In this document: positions 53,850 through 63,382 of the stretch, piece by piece
Layout: each line of letters starts with the position of its first letter
How positions within the stretch are numbered: position 1 is the stretch's first letter
Assembly (NCBI GenBank): GCA_036675565.1
Contig: JAKFER010000227.1
Coordinates: 5,093 to 69,092 of the forward strand
Direction of reading: 5' to 3'
Source: JACCYQ01 sp036675565
Lineage (GTDB): Bacteria; Bacteroidota; Bacteroidia; Chitinophagales; Chitinophagaceae
DNA length: 64,000 bases
The notes under the pieces: model-generated
Told to the model about the DNA's origin: nothing
Database searches by the model: none
What the model saw: only the letters and a program-made list of their open reading frames with translations
Position numbers and translations under genes: made by a program

Positions 53850-54266
53850 ATGGATATCACAACAACACATGCAAAGGGTCATGCTCATCATGAAACTTTG
53901 ACAAACTCAGAAAAAGCAGCTTCCATTTTAAAGTGGACTTACGGGCTGGTACCAATCGTTGCCGGAGCGGATAAATTCATGCATTTGCTAACAGACTGGG
54001 ATAAATATCTAGCCCCTGTCATTGCAAATATGCTTCCACTCTCAACAGGAAGTTTTATGAGCATTGTCGGTATCATAGAAATCATTGCCGGTGTGCTTGT
54101 CCTGGTCAAACCCAGAATCGGGAGCCTGGTGGTTGCAATTTGGTTGATTGGTATTGCCATTAATCTTTTGTTAACCGGTCAATATTTTGATGTAGCTGTT
54201 CGAGATGCAGTTATGGCTATCGGTGCTTTTTCGCTTTTTATACTGAGTATTAAACCAAACGATTAG
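53850..54266 (+). CDS. DoxX-like small membrane protein
   Basis: A 138-aa membrane protein with four predicted helices (WTYGLVPIVAGADKFMHLL, IVGIIEIIAGVLVLV, LVVAIWLIGIAINLLL, DAVMAIGAFSLFILS), the layout of DoxX/DUF-type quinol-linked proteins, and a His-rich N-terminus (HAKGHAHHET). It follows the ECF sigma gene and may be part of its regulon. Function uncertain. Confidence 0.75.
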   Translation: MDITTTHAKGHAHHETLTNSEKAASILKWTYGLVPIVAGADKFMHLLTDWDKYLAPVIANMLPLSTGSFMSIVGIIEIIAGVLVLVKPRIGSLVVAIWLIGIAINLLLTGQYFDVAVRDAVMAIGAFSLFILSIKPND

Positions 54267-54372
54267 CATAAATAATGGAATGATCTAACTGCTATTAAAC
54301 ATTATTCATAGAACCGTTTCTGTCAATCAGGAATCATCCACTTTTTTTGCCTTAAAAATGTTACGGGTCTAA

Positions 54373-54400
54373 TTGTAAATGAAATAAAACTTTATATTTG
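54373..54400 (+). promoter_or_regulatory. Bacteroidota-type promoter
   Basis: TTG (54373-54375), 17 nt, and TATATTTG (54393-54400), an exact TAnnTTTG box, within the 342-bp region before the next gene (start 54609). The leader would be about 200 nt. Confidence 0.6.
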
Positions 54401-54608
54401 GTTGCGCAGCAAAAATAATCCTGCACCAACAAGAGTTTAAAGCATGCATTAATACAAGTTCATCAGAAATTCCACGCATCCTATACCTGCACCACGCAGT
54501 TCATCAAGTATTTACTACAGGTCATCAGAACTTTTAAACCCCTGCTGATTATTAGTGTTCTTTTGGATAGCCATTACAAGATCTATTCACAAACCTAAAA
54601 TCAGTAAC

Positions 54609-55070
54609 ATGAAAAAGTTTATTTCATTCTCCCTGGCCGGCATTGCTTTTTGTACCATCCTGTTTGCATTCACCCGCCCAATGGGAGCGCACAGTGTACA
54701 GGTTTACCTCGATAAAAAGATGGTCGTCGATCAGCATCTTGATTTCAAGGGTAATGCTCCGAAAGTAAAACTGGCTCCAACTGAAAAGTACAACCAGCTT
54801 ATTGTGAAATACGATGAATGCGGCAGAACGGTGACCGGCAGAAAAATTACAGTGAAAGACGAGGACAACAAAGTTTTAAAAGCCTGGTACTTTAAAGGCT
54901 CCGCTACAGGCTTTGCGCAACCCATGGAATTCCAGTTCAAAGACATCATGGCACTGAAGAAAAATGGAAACAACACTCTGAAGTTATATTATTCATCCAA
55001 TGATTTCCCGGAGGGTCAGCATGTAACATCCCTGGTTTTTGGTGGGAATGCCATAACAGCTTCCAGGTAA
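54609..55070 (+). CDS. Exported protein of unknown function
   Basis: ATG 54609 opens a signal peptide (ISFSLAGIAFCTILFAF), giving 153 aa; an upstream ATG at 54555 is less likely. The mature part is beta-rich and Lys-rich (VQVYLDKKMVVDQHLDF ... ITVKDEDNKVLKAWYFKGS) and ends SLVFGGNAITASR. No family recognised. A clear promoter lies about 200 bp upstream and a shared terminator downstream, which indicates a monocistronic gene. Confidence 0.75.
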   Translation: MKKFISFSLAGIAFCTILFAFTRPMGAHSVQVYLDKKMVVDQHLDFKGNAPKVKLAPTEKYNQLIVKYDECGRTVTGRKITVKDEDNKVLKAWYFKGSATGFAQPMEFQFKDIMALKKNGNNTLKLYYSSNDFPEGQHVTSLVFGGNAITASR

Positions 55071-55083
55071 TAAAAAATGCAGC

Positions 55084-55113
55084 GCCACCAGTCTTTTAAA
55101 CCCGGCTGGTGGC
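55084..55113. terminator. Hairpin between convergent genes
   Basis: GCCACCAG (55084-55091) and CTGGTGGC (55106-55113) pair perfectly. On the minus strand the stem is followed by a T-rich stretch (ATTTTTTATT), so it should end the leftward LytT gene and perhaps also the rightward one. Confidence 0.75.
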
Positions 55114-55122
55114 ACTGTTATA

Positions 55123-55836
55123 CTATCGTTTAAAAAGACGGTTACCCAAAATTTGCCTGACGATTTGCTCGTGCAAGACCCGGCTTATGGGAATGCGAAC
55201 GTTGTCAATGATAATTTCATCTTTTTCAATTGCCTTCACGTGGGGAACGGAAATAATAAAGGATTTATGCACTTTTAGAAACTGCTCTTTTGGTAATTGA
55301 TTTTCCAGGCTTGTCAACGTGATGTAAGTAATTAACTTCCTTTCTCCCACATGAATAATGGCATAGTTTTGCAATCCTTCCACATAAGTAACATCCCCAA
55401 AAAAAACTTTTTCAAACTTACGGTCGCACCGGACGAAAAAATAATCCACTGCTACGCTGTTTTCAGCACGGGTTTTTAATTGAAAGTATTCAAGTGCTTT
55501 TTGCGAGGCTTTTAGAAACCTGTCGAAGCTTATGGGTTTTACAAGATAATCGATCACATCAAGCGTGTAACCTTCCAGTGCATAATCTGAATAGGCAGTG
55601 GTAATGATGGTGAGCGGCGGATTCTTTAAAGTCTTCAGGAACTCTATCCCACTGAGTTTGGGCATATGAATATCGAGGTAGATCAGGTCGATCTTTTCCT
55701 GGTTCAGGTAACCCGCTGCCTTAAGCGCATTTTCGCACGAAGCCACACAATGCAGGAACTCAATTTCCTGGACATGCTCCTGCAGTCCTTTGCGTGCAAC
55801 CGGTTCATCATCGATTATGAGACAATTTAACTTCAT
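55123..55836 (-). CDS. LytTR-family response regulator
   Basis: A 237-aa regulator: receiver domain (NCLIIDDEPVARKGLQEHV; acceptor Asp in LIYLDIHMPKLSGIEFL; Lys in DYLVKPISFDRF) and a C-terminal LytTR DNA-binding domain (YFFVRCDRKFEKVFFGDVTYVEGLQNYA ... KVHKSFIISVPHVKAI). It is the partner of the LytS-type kinase gene that precedes it by 25 bp. Target genes are not evident. Confidence 0.94.
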   Translation of the reverse strand: MKLNCLIIDDEPVARKGLQEHVQEIEFLHCVASCENALKAAGYLNQEKIDLIYLDIHMPKLSGIEFLKTLKNPPLTIITTAYSDYALEGYTLDVIDYLVKPISFDRFLKASQKALEYFQLKTRAENSVAVDYFFVRCDRKFEKVFFGDVTYVEGLQNYAIIHVGERKLITYITLTSLENQLPKEQFLKVHKSFIISVPHVKAIEKDEIIIDNVRIPISRVLHEQIVRQILGNRLFKR

Positions 55837-55861
55837 GTGCCATTTTCAATTTATGATTGTT

Positions 55862-56881
55862 TCAATCAATACAGATGGCAAGGTTCACCTCGTAACTACC
55901 TGGTTTGTTGTTTACCATTAATTCATGGCGGTCCTTATATTGCAGTTCAAGCCTGCGTTGTACATTCTTCAAACCAATTCCCTTGTGATCGTTCATGGTC
56001 AACTTCGTTTCTTTGGTGTTAAATACGTTCAGTACAATTTTGTTTTCAACTTTATCGATTCGTATGCGTACTTCATTTTTTTGCGGGTGGTGCGATACAT
56101 GCTTGAATGCATTTTCAACGAAAGGGATGAACAGTAATGGCGCCATGCTGAATCCGCGAATATCTTGTCCAACTTCAAAGGAGATGGTGTAGTTTATATC
56201 TTTTCGCATGCGTTGCAGCGCAATATAATTTTTTAAATATACGATCTCCTTTTCTACCGGGATCTCGGTTCCGTTACATTCATATAACTGGTAACGCAGC
56301 ATTTCTGAAAAAGCAGAAAGTGATTCACGTGCTGATGTATTTTGTTTGTCGATCTGGAAATAGATGGTGTTGATTGAATTGAAAACAAAATGCGGGTTGA
56401 TCTGTGCTTTCAGGTGTTCTAATTCGGAAGAAAGTTTTTCAACTTCCATTTGGCGGATAAGCTGTCGCTGAAAATACCATTCCTTACTCAGCTGCAGTGC
56501 AACATGAAAAGCCAGGTAAAAAAGTCCAATAGAAAAATTGTAATAACTATTATAAAATATGGAATTTTTACTGGCATCACCCAATACATAACCATTGAGG
56601 TAGACGTCATGAGTATTTTTCAGCAGCGTATACAATCCAATAGAGATAAATAAAAGGAAGATATAAACTACTATTTTTTTTGTCCTGGCATATCTGGGAA
56701 CTAATATCAACCAATTGAAATAAATCAATATTGCCAACAGCCCGTTGCGGGTTATAATTTCAAGGATAAATTGGTAAAGACCGGCTTCCCGGATTAAATC
56801 GACGCGGGTGAACATGTGAAACCCAATGGTAATGACCCAGAAAATGATATGATCCAATTTGTAGGTCCAGAAGCGGTTCAT
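55862..56881 (-). CDS. LytS-type sensor histidine kinase
   Basis: A 339-aa kinase with four N-terminal membrane helices and a cytosolic His_kinase domain: phosphoacceptor in HLKAQINPHFVFNSINTIYF, HATPase motif FVENAFKHVSHHP and a glycine box in DHKGIGLKNVQRRLELQY. It forms a two-gene operon with the LytTR regulator. No separate sensory domain is present, as usual in this family. Confidence 0.93.
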   Translation of the reverse strand: MNRFWTYKLDHIIFWVITIGFHMFTRVDLIREAGLYQFILEIITRNGLLAILIYFNWLILVPRYARTKKIVVYIFLLFISIGLYTLLKNTHDVYLNGYVLGDASKNSIFYNSYYNFSIGLFYLAFHVALQLSKEWYFQRQLIRQMEVEKLSSELEHLKAQINPHFVFNSINTIYFQIDKQNTSARESLSAFSEMLRYQLYECNGTEIPVEKEIVYLKNYIALQRMRKDINYTISFEVGQDIRGFSMAPLLFIPFVENAFKHVSHHPQKNEVRIRIDKVENKIVLNVFNTKETKLTMNDHKGIGLKNVQRRLELQYKDRHELMVNNKPGSYEVNLAICID

Positions 56882-57419
56882 ATATCAAATTAAGAATTTT
56901 CATTTGATCACAAGCAAACAATAACTGTAGATGCGCATTCAAGGGAATAGAAAAATTAAAGAATTAACGTTAAGGCATTATATCAGAAATTTTTAATGCT
57001 GATTGCTTAAATTTTTTAAATTAAAGCGTAAACACTTTTACTGTTGATTTAAGTAATAAATTGATTATTAAAAACATGGATGGAATACAGGCAATTTTGC
57101 GTCTATTGTTGCCTGTTATATTCTGTTTATACTTGCAGGAAACCCTGCTTTAAAAGAATGAATACCACAAGCATTAAATTTTCCAGATTGTCTTAAAAAC
57201 ACTTCAGTGTTTTGCCATTTAAAACAATAACATCATGTGGTAATCCATTAATATATTTATACCCAACCATGAAAACGATGTACTGAAACAGGAAAAAATG
57301 ACATTGAAATAAATTTGTCCAGGCATCTCTTCATTCATATGCATGACCTTTCACCATTCATCCAAAATCTGGAGTGTAAAGTTTAGTGAAAATGTAAATT
57401 AGTATTTGAATTAGATGTT
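56882..57419. other. 538-bp intergenic region
   Basis: AT-rich region between divergent genes. A perfect inverted repeat AAAACACT-TC-AGTGTTTT lies at 57196-57213; no gene, tRNA or convincing promoter was seen apart from it. Confidence 0.5.
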
Positions 57420-57857
57420 ATGAAAACATTTTTATTCATTTACCTTTTCCTGTATGTAGTAACACTAACCGCCCACCAGGGGCCATCTCCCAATCCGTCG
57501 GTTGACGTAATATTCAATAAAGCATTTCCAGATGCAACGAATGTAAAATGGTTCGAAAACAAAGATGGTTTCGTTGTTTACTTTACTATCAACCCGGTTC
57601 ACTACCAATTGAGCTTTAATCACGAAGCAGAGATTAAACAGGCAATCCGGTATTATAATGCAACGCATCTTCCACCCTATATATTAAGCAGGTTAGCCCA
57701 AAAATATCCAGGCCCCCAAATTATAAACGTCACTGAAATTCAGGATGCATCCAATACGAGTTATATGATCAGGCTGAAGGACAAGGAAAAAATCATAGAA
57801 TTGAAATCAGATGCATCAGGAAAATTTGAAGTACACAAAATTTTAAATAAAGAATAA
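57420..57857 (+). CDS. Exported PepSY-like protein
   Basis: A 145-aa exported protein with signal peptide (FLFIYLFLYVVTLTA). The pattern FNKAFPDATNVKWFENKDGFVVYFT ... NHEAEIKQAIRYYNATHLPP matches the PepSY-like (DUF2874) periplasmic proteins of Bacteroidota, which resemble beta-lactamase inhibitor proteins in fold. One domain plus a C-terminal IRLKDKEKIIELKSDASGKFEV half-domain is present. It is followed after 1 bp by another exported protein gene. Confidence 0.8.
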   Translation: MKTFLFIYLFLYVVTLTAHQGPSPNPSVDVIFNKAFPDATNVKWFENKDGFVVYFTINPVHYQLSFNHEAEIKQAIRYYNATHLPPYILSRLAQKYPGPQIINVTEIQDASNTSYMIRLKDKEKIIELKSDASGKFEVHKILNKE

Positions 57858-57858
57858 G

Positions 57859-58311
57859 ATGTTCCGGCTGCTTTTACTTTTTTTGTATCTATTCCAAACT
57901 ACGAATGCTGCAAGTCAGAACATGCTGTTGATTGACAAACAATTTAAAGATCCACCACAGCATGTTAATGAATTTCAGACAACCCAGTTTTTTAATAATA
58001 AGTTTCCCATATATACAAACGAAATACAACTGGTTAAGCAAAATGCAGATGCATTGGCACGCATGCTGGACCGTTTTGATTTAAAACCCCTACAACAGGA
58101 TACTTTATTGGCGGGTCATTCGAAGTTTATTTTTTTTAACCAGCAATCCGGTTATGCTAATGAAATGACCGTTATCTTATCTACCAGCGTAAACAACATG
58201 GAGTTGAATTTAACTTTAATCAGCCAGGAACACAATAAGCGAAATGCCCAATTAAAACTTCTCGGTCTGGTTGATTACCTTTCTTCGCAAATACTTACTG
58301 CAAGCAGGTAA
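57859..58311 (+). CDS. Exported protein of unknown function
   Basis: A 150-aa protein with signal peptide (LLLLFLYLFQTTNAAS). It has an alpha/beta-type composition and no known motif (HSKFIFFNQQSGYANEMTVIL in the middle). The start lies one base after the stop of the PepSY-like gene, so co-expression is certain in practice. A strong terminator follows. Confidence 0.72.
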   Translation: MFRLLLLFLYLFQTTNAASQNMLLIDKQFKDPPQHVNEFQTTQFFNNKFPIYTNEIQLVKQNADALARMLDRFDLKPLQQDTLLAGHSKFIFFNQQSGYANEMTVILSTSVNNMELNLTLISQEHNKRNAQLKLLGLVDYLSSQILTASR

Positions 58312-58350
58312 TCAATACCGCACTAAAACCTGGCTTTTTTTGACTTTTTT

Positions 58351-58569
58351 TGACAATGTCATAAAAATAAAAAACCCCGCAAATTCAGTATTTGCGGGGC
58401 TTTTGAGCGATTTGAATATTTTTGAGTAGCTAAATTAGTGATCCCGCTGGAAGCACATTGATTTGTTTAAATCAATTGATTTCTAAAAGATTAATTATTA
58501 ATTAAATCTTCATTCGCTCTTATTACACTCTGTAAATTTTCTTCTTAACGAGCTGTCAATAATTGACAG
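58351..58569. repeat. Two TGACA-type palindromes at the left edge of the mobile region
   Basis: TGACA-A-TGTCA (58351-58361) and CTGTCAAT-A-ATTGACAG (58553-58569) are both perfect and share the TGACA half-site. They lie in the gene-free 384-bp stretch before the phosphoribosyltransferase gene and could be operators of a regulator or part of an integration end; no direct repeat of an att site was recognised. Confidence 0.4.
58375..58404 (+). terminator. Intrinsic terminator
   Basis: CCCCGCAAAT (58375-58384) and ATTTGCGGGG (58390-58399), perfect 10-bp stem, 5-nt loop, then CTTTT. Confidence 0.9.
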
Positions 58570-58599
58570 TCAAATATATAAATAAATTCTTGCTTCAGT

Positions 58600-58698
58600 A
58601 TGAATCCTTCATCTTTTTTTACTGCCGATGCCATTTTCTTTAAAGAAATTACTTTATCTTTTAGTCACATTTTTTCTCATGGATTACATTACATATGA
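58600..58698 (+). CDS. Possible 32-aa leader ORF coupled to the phosphoribosyltransferase gene
   Basis: ATG 58600 opens a 32-codon frame (MNPSSFFTADAIFFKE ... SHGLHYI) whose TGA overlaps the next start in an ATGA junction. The product is Phe- and His-rich. The overlap suggests translational coupling, but length alone gives little support. Confidence 0.35.
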   Translation: MNPSSFFTADAIFFKEITLSFSHIFSHGLHYI

Positions 58699-59408
58699 GT
58701 CTTCAGCAATCCCGTATTTATCTCAATGATGCTTCATTTATTCCTCATTATTTTCTCTGTAATTATATACCCATGCAAACTGGTTCTGATAATCTTTCCA
58801 GAAGCCTGATCAGATTCAAAAAGGCATTGGCAGATGATTTACAAGCATGGATTGACTGCGCTGTGAAGGAATTAAAAAGCTTACTCTTTCCCATAGATTT
58901 AATTATTCTCAGAGCACTAAGCGCTGATGAAACCATCATAAATACCAATAAAAAAACTGCTTTAGATAAATTGGGTAAAGCAATCTCTAATGATTTAAGT
59001 ACTACCTGGATGACTGATTTAATAATGAAGAAAAAGCCAACAAGACCTTTAAAAACATTATCTGCAATAGAAAGAAAAAACGAACTAGAAAATATTTATA
59101 CCCTCAAAAAAAAATTGTCTATTTCACATCCTGAGAAATTTCTTTTAATTGATGATATTGTAACAACTGGCACTACGATGCAGGCGATTGCTAATTTATT
59201 ACGTTTTCATTTTCCCGATACAGATATATTTGTGTTTACTTTGGCCAAAACCACACATGAAGACGAATCTAATTCTTCATTAAGCTTAAAAGGAAACACC
59301 TATAATTGGTATCACGATCAGGCAAACTGGATGATTGCGGATGCTGAAGAAAATTATGTAAACTACCATCAATTGGTAAGTTTTATTTTAATGGATAAGT
59401 TTGAATAA
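58695..59408 (+). CDS. Phosphoribosyltransferase-domain (ComF-like) protein
   Basis: A 237-aa protein. The PRPP-binding loop FLLIDDIVTTGTTMQAI (around residues 150-166) is diagnostic of type I phosphoribosyltransferases, and AIERKNELENIYTL just before it resembles the ComF pattern R-x-x-N-x-x-x-F. The N-terminal zinc-finger of ComF is not present, and residues 1-90 have no clear match. ComF-like proteins act in DNA uptake and in nucleotide salvage-like steps; some ride on mobile elements. It stands alone at the edge of the mob genes. The exact activity is unknown. Confidence 0.8.
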   Translation: MSLQQSRIYLNDASFIPHYFLCNYIPMQTGSDNLSRSLIRFKKALADDLQAWIDCAVKELKSLLFPIDLIILRALSADETIINTNKKTALDKLGKAISNDLSTTWMTDLIMKKKPTRPLKTLSAIERKNELENIYTLKKKLSISHPEKFLLIDDIVTTGTTMQAIANLLRFHFPDTDIFVFTLAKTTHEDESNSSLSLKGNTYNWYHDQANWMIADAEENYVNYHQLVSFILMDKFE

Positions 59409-59496
59409 TGCAATACTGTTATTGGTAGCATTTTGAAAACTTATAATTATTAAAAAAAACCTTAATTAATTTAACGGTCCACAAAAAAAATATAAT

Positions 59497-60021
59497 TTAC
59501 CATCCCACATATGCCGGTGGCTTAATGCCTTTCAATCGTAAATAAACTATTATTTGGCCTACATGATGGGTTTGGTGATCATGCATCAAAATAAGTATTT
59601 GCCTGCGTGTAAGCGGGCCAGAAAAGAAAGAAACTTTTTCATCTAATTTTTTTTTATCCAGGTGATGACCCATCATAGCCTGGTCATAAGCATCAGAAAG
59701 AATTTTTATTATGGCAGCCTTATCTAATAAAGAATCATTAGTAATTGCATTACTCCCATTAATATCCAGATAGGCAGAAGAAAGCCACTGCATATTTTTT
59801 GCGATATGTAATAGCTGCTCTTTAAAACTCATTTCTTCTGCAACCGGTTTAAAACTAAAATTTTCGGCTGGCATCAAATCCACCATTTTTAAAGTATACA
59901 CTTTTGCGTTTGTCCATTTACGTGCCAATTGAACAAGCAAGCTATCCATAGGTTGTGCATTGGAAAGAAGTGGCGAAAAACTTATTATCAGCAATAGAAG
60001 GTTGCAAACAACTTTATTCAT
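59497..60021 (-). CDS. Exported DinB-family protein
   Basis: A 174-aa protein with signal peptide (LLLLIISFSPLLSNAQ) and a DinB four-helix bundle carrying the metal-binding His in LLHIAKNMQW and HDHQTHHVGQIIVYLR. DinB proteins are mostly thiol-dependent metal enzymes in the cytosol; an exported copy is found in several Bacteroidota. It lies 108 bp downstream of mobC in the same direction and may be cargo of the element. Confidence 0.85.
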   Translation of the reverse strand: MNKVVCNLLLLIISFSPLLSNAQPMDSLLVQLARKWTNAKVYTLKMVDLMPAENFSFKPVAEEMSFKEQLLHIAKNMQWLSSAYLDINGSNAITNDSLLDKAAIIKILSDAYDQAMMGHHLDKKKLDEKVSFFSGPLTRRQILILMHDHQTHHVGQIIVYLRLKGIKPPAYVGW

Positions 60022-60128
60022 AATACTATATATTTATTGTGAAATTATGATTTAGTAAACTTTGATACTACAAATTTAAATTGTGTTCCAATGAGTATTT
60101 AATTCATGTGTTGTAATTATCGTTTTTG

Positions 60129-62111
60129 CTAATTTTTTCTAATTATCATCTCAGTCAGACCTGGTGTATCCATCATCCGTTCAATCTCCAGTTGTACGAT
60201 CATTCTTACATCTTTTTTTACTTGCATAAAGCAGTTGTTTATTGCTGTTGCATTAACAGTTGAAAATTCCGGTAACTCTTTACTGTTTTTGGATTCTTTT
60301 CTGAGCGCTGCATGATCATTAATAATTTCCGAACAAAATGCTTTTAATTCAATTTTTTGATCCGGATTGTCCGCTACCATCCCAACAAATTCACCACTGG
60401 ATAAGGATGAAATTTTATTCACCGGAATGGCAAGATCCAACTGCTTTGATTTTGTAACAGAAGTATCGTTACGATTGATTGCAATGCTTTGCCTGTCCTG
60501 TAGTATTTTTCCAAAACGTTCCGATAATTGTTTGGCAGCATCTCCGCTGACCTGACCACTTATAACATTCCCTACTATATTCATGATTACTTCTGCCTGT
60601 TCTTTACCATAATGCATTTTTAACTGGCTGGCATCCTGAACTGCTAATGTAGTAGCCACCTTATTTGACCTGGCGGTAGCAATCAAGTTATCCATACCAT
60701 TAAAATAGATTGTTGGAAATTCATCAAAAACAAGGCTGCTTTTGAGACAGTTTTTCTTATTCATTACCCTTGTAATGGCGGTAATATACAAGGAAAGCAC
60801 AGCACCATAAGTCTGCGTTTTTTGAGGATTATTACCCATGCAAACAATTTTAGGATCTTCGGGATTATTGATATCCAGGGTAAAATCATTACCGGATAAT
60901 ATGTAGTACAATTTTTCAGAAGAAAGCCTGCTCAAACTAATTTTTGCACTCGCAATCTGACCTTCCAGTTGTTCCCTGGCTTCATTGAGGTAAGCTGTTA
61001 CAAATGGATTAACTAAAACTTCTATCTGAGGCTCGGCTCTTAATATGGAAAATAACTTATCGTATTCTACTTGAGCCAGTTCAATGACATGAGGTAATGT
61101 ACAATATTTACCGTTTTTATATTTACATAGAAACCATATTAATGCAGTGACAAAATTGATAGGAGATTCAACAAAGAAATCGCCGCTTTTTTTGATCCAT
61201 TCATGATTTAAACCCAGCATGATTGTCCTGGAAGATTCTGCAGCATCTGATATATCAGTCATTGTGGATACATCCAGTGGATTGCAACGGTGAGAGCGGT
61301 TTAAATCATCAAAATTAATTACATAGAATTTCGGGCAAACTGGAAACTTGTGTTGATTTTTCAGGTAATGATTATAGGCAATTTTTGACAAGTCATCGAA
61401 CTTAAAGTCATAGACAAACATGCAAAAACCTTTTTCAATATGCTGTTTGATAATGTGCTGTATAATAAAATAAGATTTGCCACTTCCGGGGGATCCCATA
61501 ACAAGCAGCGATCTGAAAGGATTAATAATATTAATCCAGCTTTTCCTGTATCGCCCTTTCAGATTATACCTGGCTGGCAAATTAATAGAGTATTCATTGT
61601 TTAATAATCTTTCCTCCTGGGGAAATGTTTCATTCAGAGAATTGAATACATTTTTATTCAATTTTTGATGAATAATTCTCGTTAAATAGGTTCCACCAGT
61701 AAGTATTAATATAAACCCCAGGCTACATAACAACATATATAGAGAAGCTACTAAAACATCCTTCATTCTAATTAGCATAATAGAGTAACTGAAAAAGTAA
61801 ATGATCAGTCCAGCAACACTATAAGCTATGGCTATCCTGTAATTCAATGTTTCACTTTTCTTTCCCCGCGAACCCAGCAGTGAAATCAATAAAACGATCA
61901 AAGCAATTAATTTTGATTTATGAAAATTTTCAAACATTCCGGTATTATATATATTTTGAAGGATGTTGTCTGTCAATTCAGAATAGAGGTCCCATTGAAA
62001 AAAAGCGTCATAGCAGTAATAATAAAAATGAATCAATAAGACAGTAATACTGATTATTCTTGTCAGGTCCATTATCTTTCTTAAGCCCTGTTCATTTTCC
62101 CCAGTTTGCAT
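60129..62111 (-). CDS. mobC: MobC-type coupling protein (VirD4/TraG-like)
   Basis: A 660-aa ATPase. The first about 150 residues contain several membrane helices, followed by the Walker A loop VMGSPGSGKSYFIIQHI (around 210), Walker B in SSLVFDEFPTIYF (around 450) and QDASQLKMHYGKEQA, the usual type IV coupling-protein order. It would link the relaxosome to a conjugation pore supplied by another element. It starts 17 bp after mobB and belongs to the mobA-mobB-mobC operon. Confidence 0.92.
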   Translation of the reverse strand: MQTGENEQGLRKIMDLTRIISITVLLIHFYYYCYDAFFQWDLYSELTDNILQNIYNTGMFENFHKSKLIALIVLLISLLGSRGKKSETLNYRIAIAYSVAGLIIYFFSYSIMLIRMKDVLVASLYMLLCSLGFILILTGGTYLTRIIHQKLNKNVFNSLNETFPQEERLLNNEYSINLPARYNLKGRYRKSWINIINPFRSLLVMGSPGSGKSYFIIQHIIKQHIEKGFCMFVYDFKFDDLSKIAYNHYLKNQHKFPVCPKFYVINFDDLNRSHRCNPLDVSTMTDISDAAESSRTIMLGLNHEWIKKSGDFFVESPINFVTALIWFLCKYKNGKYCTLPHVIELAQVEYDKLFSILRAEPQIEVLVNPFVTAYLNEAREQLEGQIASAKISLSRLSSEKLYYILSGNDFTLDINNPEDPKIVCMGNNPQKTQTYGAVLSLYITAITRVMNKKNCLKSSLVFDEFPTIYFNGMDNLIATARSNKVATTLAVQDASQLKMHYGKEQAEVIMNIVGNVISGQVSGDAAKQLSERFGKILQDRQSIAINRNDTSVTKSKQLDLAIPVNKISSLSSGEFVGMVADNPDQKIELKAFCSEIINDHAALRKESKNSKELPEFSTVNATAINNCFMQVKKDVRMIVQLEIERMMDTPGLTEMIIRKN

Positions 62112-62128
62112 ATGCTTTACTTAAGTAA

Positions 62129-63382
62129 TTAATGAAATTTTCGTTTTTTCTTTTTATGTTTTTTTAATTCGAATGGCAGGTAATGGTATTCGTTGGAAGG
62201 CAATAAAAGGGTATCCATTACTTTCGTTAACTCATTACCAGTTTTGTCAAAATGCAGAGCATCCTTTTTCAATGAATGCTCACCTGTGAATTCCAATGAC
62301 AACTGGACAGACTGCCTCGTAAAAATTTGACTTTCACCAAGTCTTTCCAGAATGGCTTTTGCACTGTAACCACTACCTATGTCACTGCCATTAAATACGC
62401 ACCGGGTATTATGATCTACATATGTTAATCCATAAATAATACCCTGATCATTTTGCCGGACGATCAGACTTATCTTTTCTTTTTCCAAAGCTTCGGTGAA
62501 AGATTTTAAATTTTTTGGAGGCCTTATCATGATCCAGTCAATGGAAGTTTTGATGGATTTTTTAAATGATTGTTTGAAGGCTTTATTCTCGATAAATTTT
62601 TTTTCGAGGTATGGCAGTGTGGGTTTATTATGTATAGAACTTGCTTTGATGGGTACACCTATTTTATTTCCCTGTTTATCCAATATGCAGTATAAAAGCC
62701 CTTTACTTTTAAAAATGATTCCGTCCTCCCTACCCCGGTCAGCTATGACATTAAACAGTTTCAGAACCGCATTTAACTCTGCAAGGGATCCGTATTTGTA
62801 TTTTGGAATAACAGCATCCAGTACATTGGTGATACCTCTTTTTATGGGTGATTTTCCATATTGTACCTTTTGGATGTTTAATGGCAATATTTCACCTTGA
62901 ATATGTCCATTCTGATCTTCGGCTTTTACTAAGTTGAATTTAGATTCAATTTCTTTTCGGGCTGTATTTGATTGATTTTTCCCAATATTATGAAGCGAAA
63001 TTCTCCTTCCATCCTTTTGAATATTTGTTGATACAATATGCAGGTGAGGATGACCGGCATCCAGGTGTTTATATACCAGATATGCTTGGTACCCGAACCC
63101 AATTTTCTCCATATATGTGGATGCGATTTCAATAAGTTTTTCATTGCCGAACTTTTCCTCCATTGCAAAATTGAGAGAGATATGAATGGCATTCGTGGAA
63201 GCTCTTTTGTTCAGCTCTGTCAGTGCCTGAAATCGATTTAGTTTTTCATAGAAATTTAATTGCGAGGCATCCTTTAAAAATTGGTGGGCATAAATACACT
63301 GCGCATGCCCTTCTTTTAATTTATGTTCATTATAATTAAGCGCTCTTCTAACAGAACTGGGTATGGTTATTTTTGCGACCAT
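62129..63382 (-). CDS. mobB: MobB-type relaxase
   Basis: A 417-aa relaxase. The metal-binding His triad is in HLDAGHPHLHIVSTNI (about residues 105-120) and an upstream NAIHISLNFA motif is present; catalytic Tyr residues lie in the N-terminal part. By family it nicks oriT and covalently leads the strand into the recipient. Its start overlaps the end of mobA by 16 bp. The C-terminal half is divergent and may hold accessory domains. Confidence 0.92.
   Translation of the reverse strand: MVAKITIPSSVRRALNYNEHKLKEGHAQCIYAHQFLKDASQLNFYEKLNRFQALTELNKRASTNAIHISLNFAMEEKFGNEKLIEIASTYMEKIGFGYQAYLVYKHLDAGHPHLHIVSTNIQKDGRRISLHNIGKNQSNTARKEIESKFNLVKAEDQNGHIQGEILPLNIQKVQYGKSPIKRGITNVLDAVIPKYKYGSLAELNAVLKLFNVIADRGREDGIIFKSKGLLYCILDKQGNKIGVPIKASSIHNKPTLPYLEKKFIENKAFKQSFKKSIKTSIDWIMIRPPKNLKSFTEALEKEKISLIVRQNDQGIIYGLTYVDHNTRCVFNGSDIGSGYSAKAILERLGESQIFTRQSVQLSLEFTGEHSLKKDALHFDKTGNELTKVMDTLLLPSNEYHYLPFELKKHKKKKRKFH

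Noticed and set aside
58435..58455. GTGATCCCGCTGG, resembling the 3' end of a reversed tRNA gene and so a possible attachment site
   Set aside because: Only about 13 nt match and the adjoining bases do not fit the TTC-loop stem; no second copy was seen.
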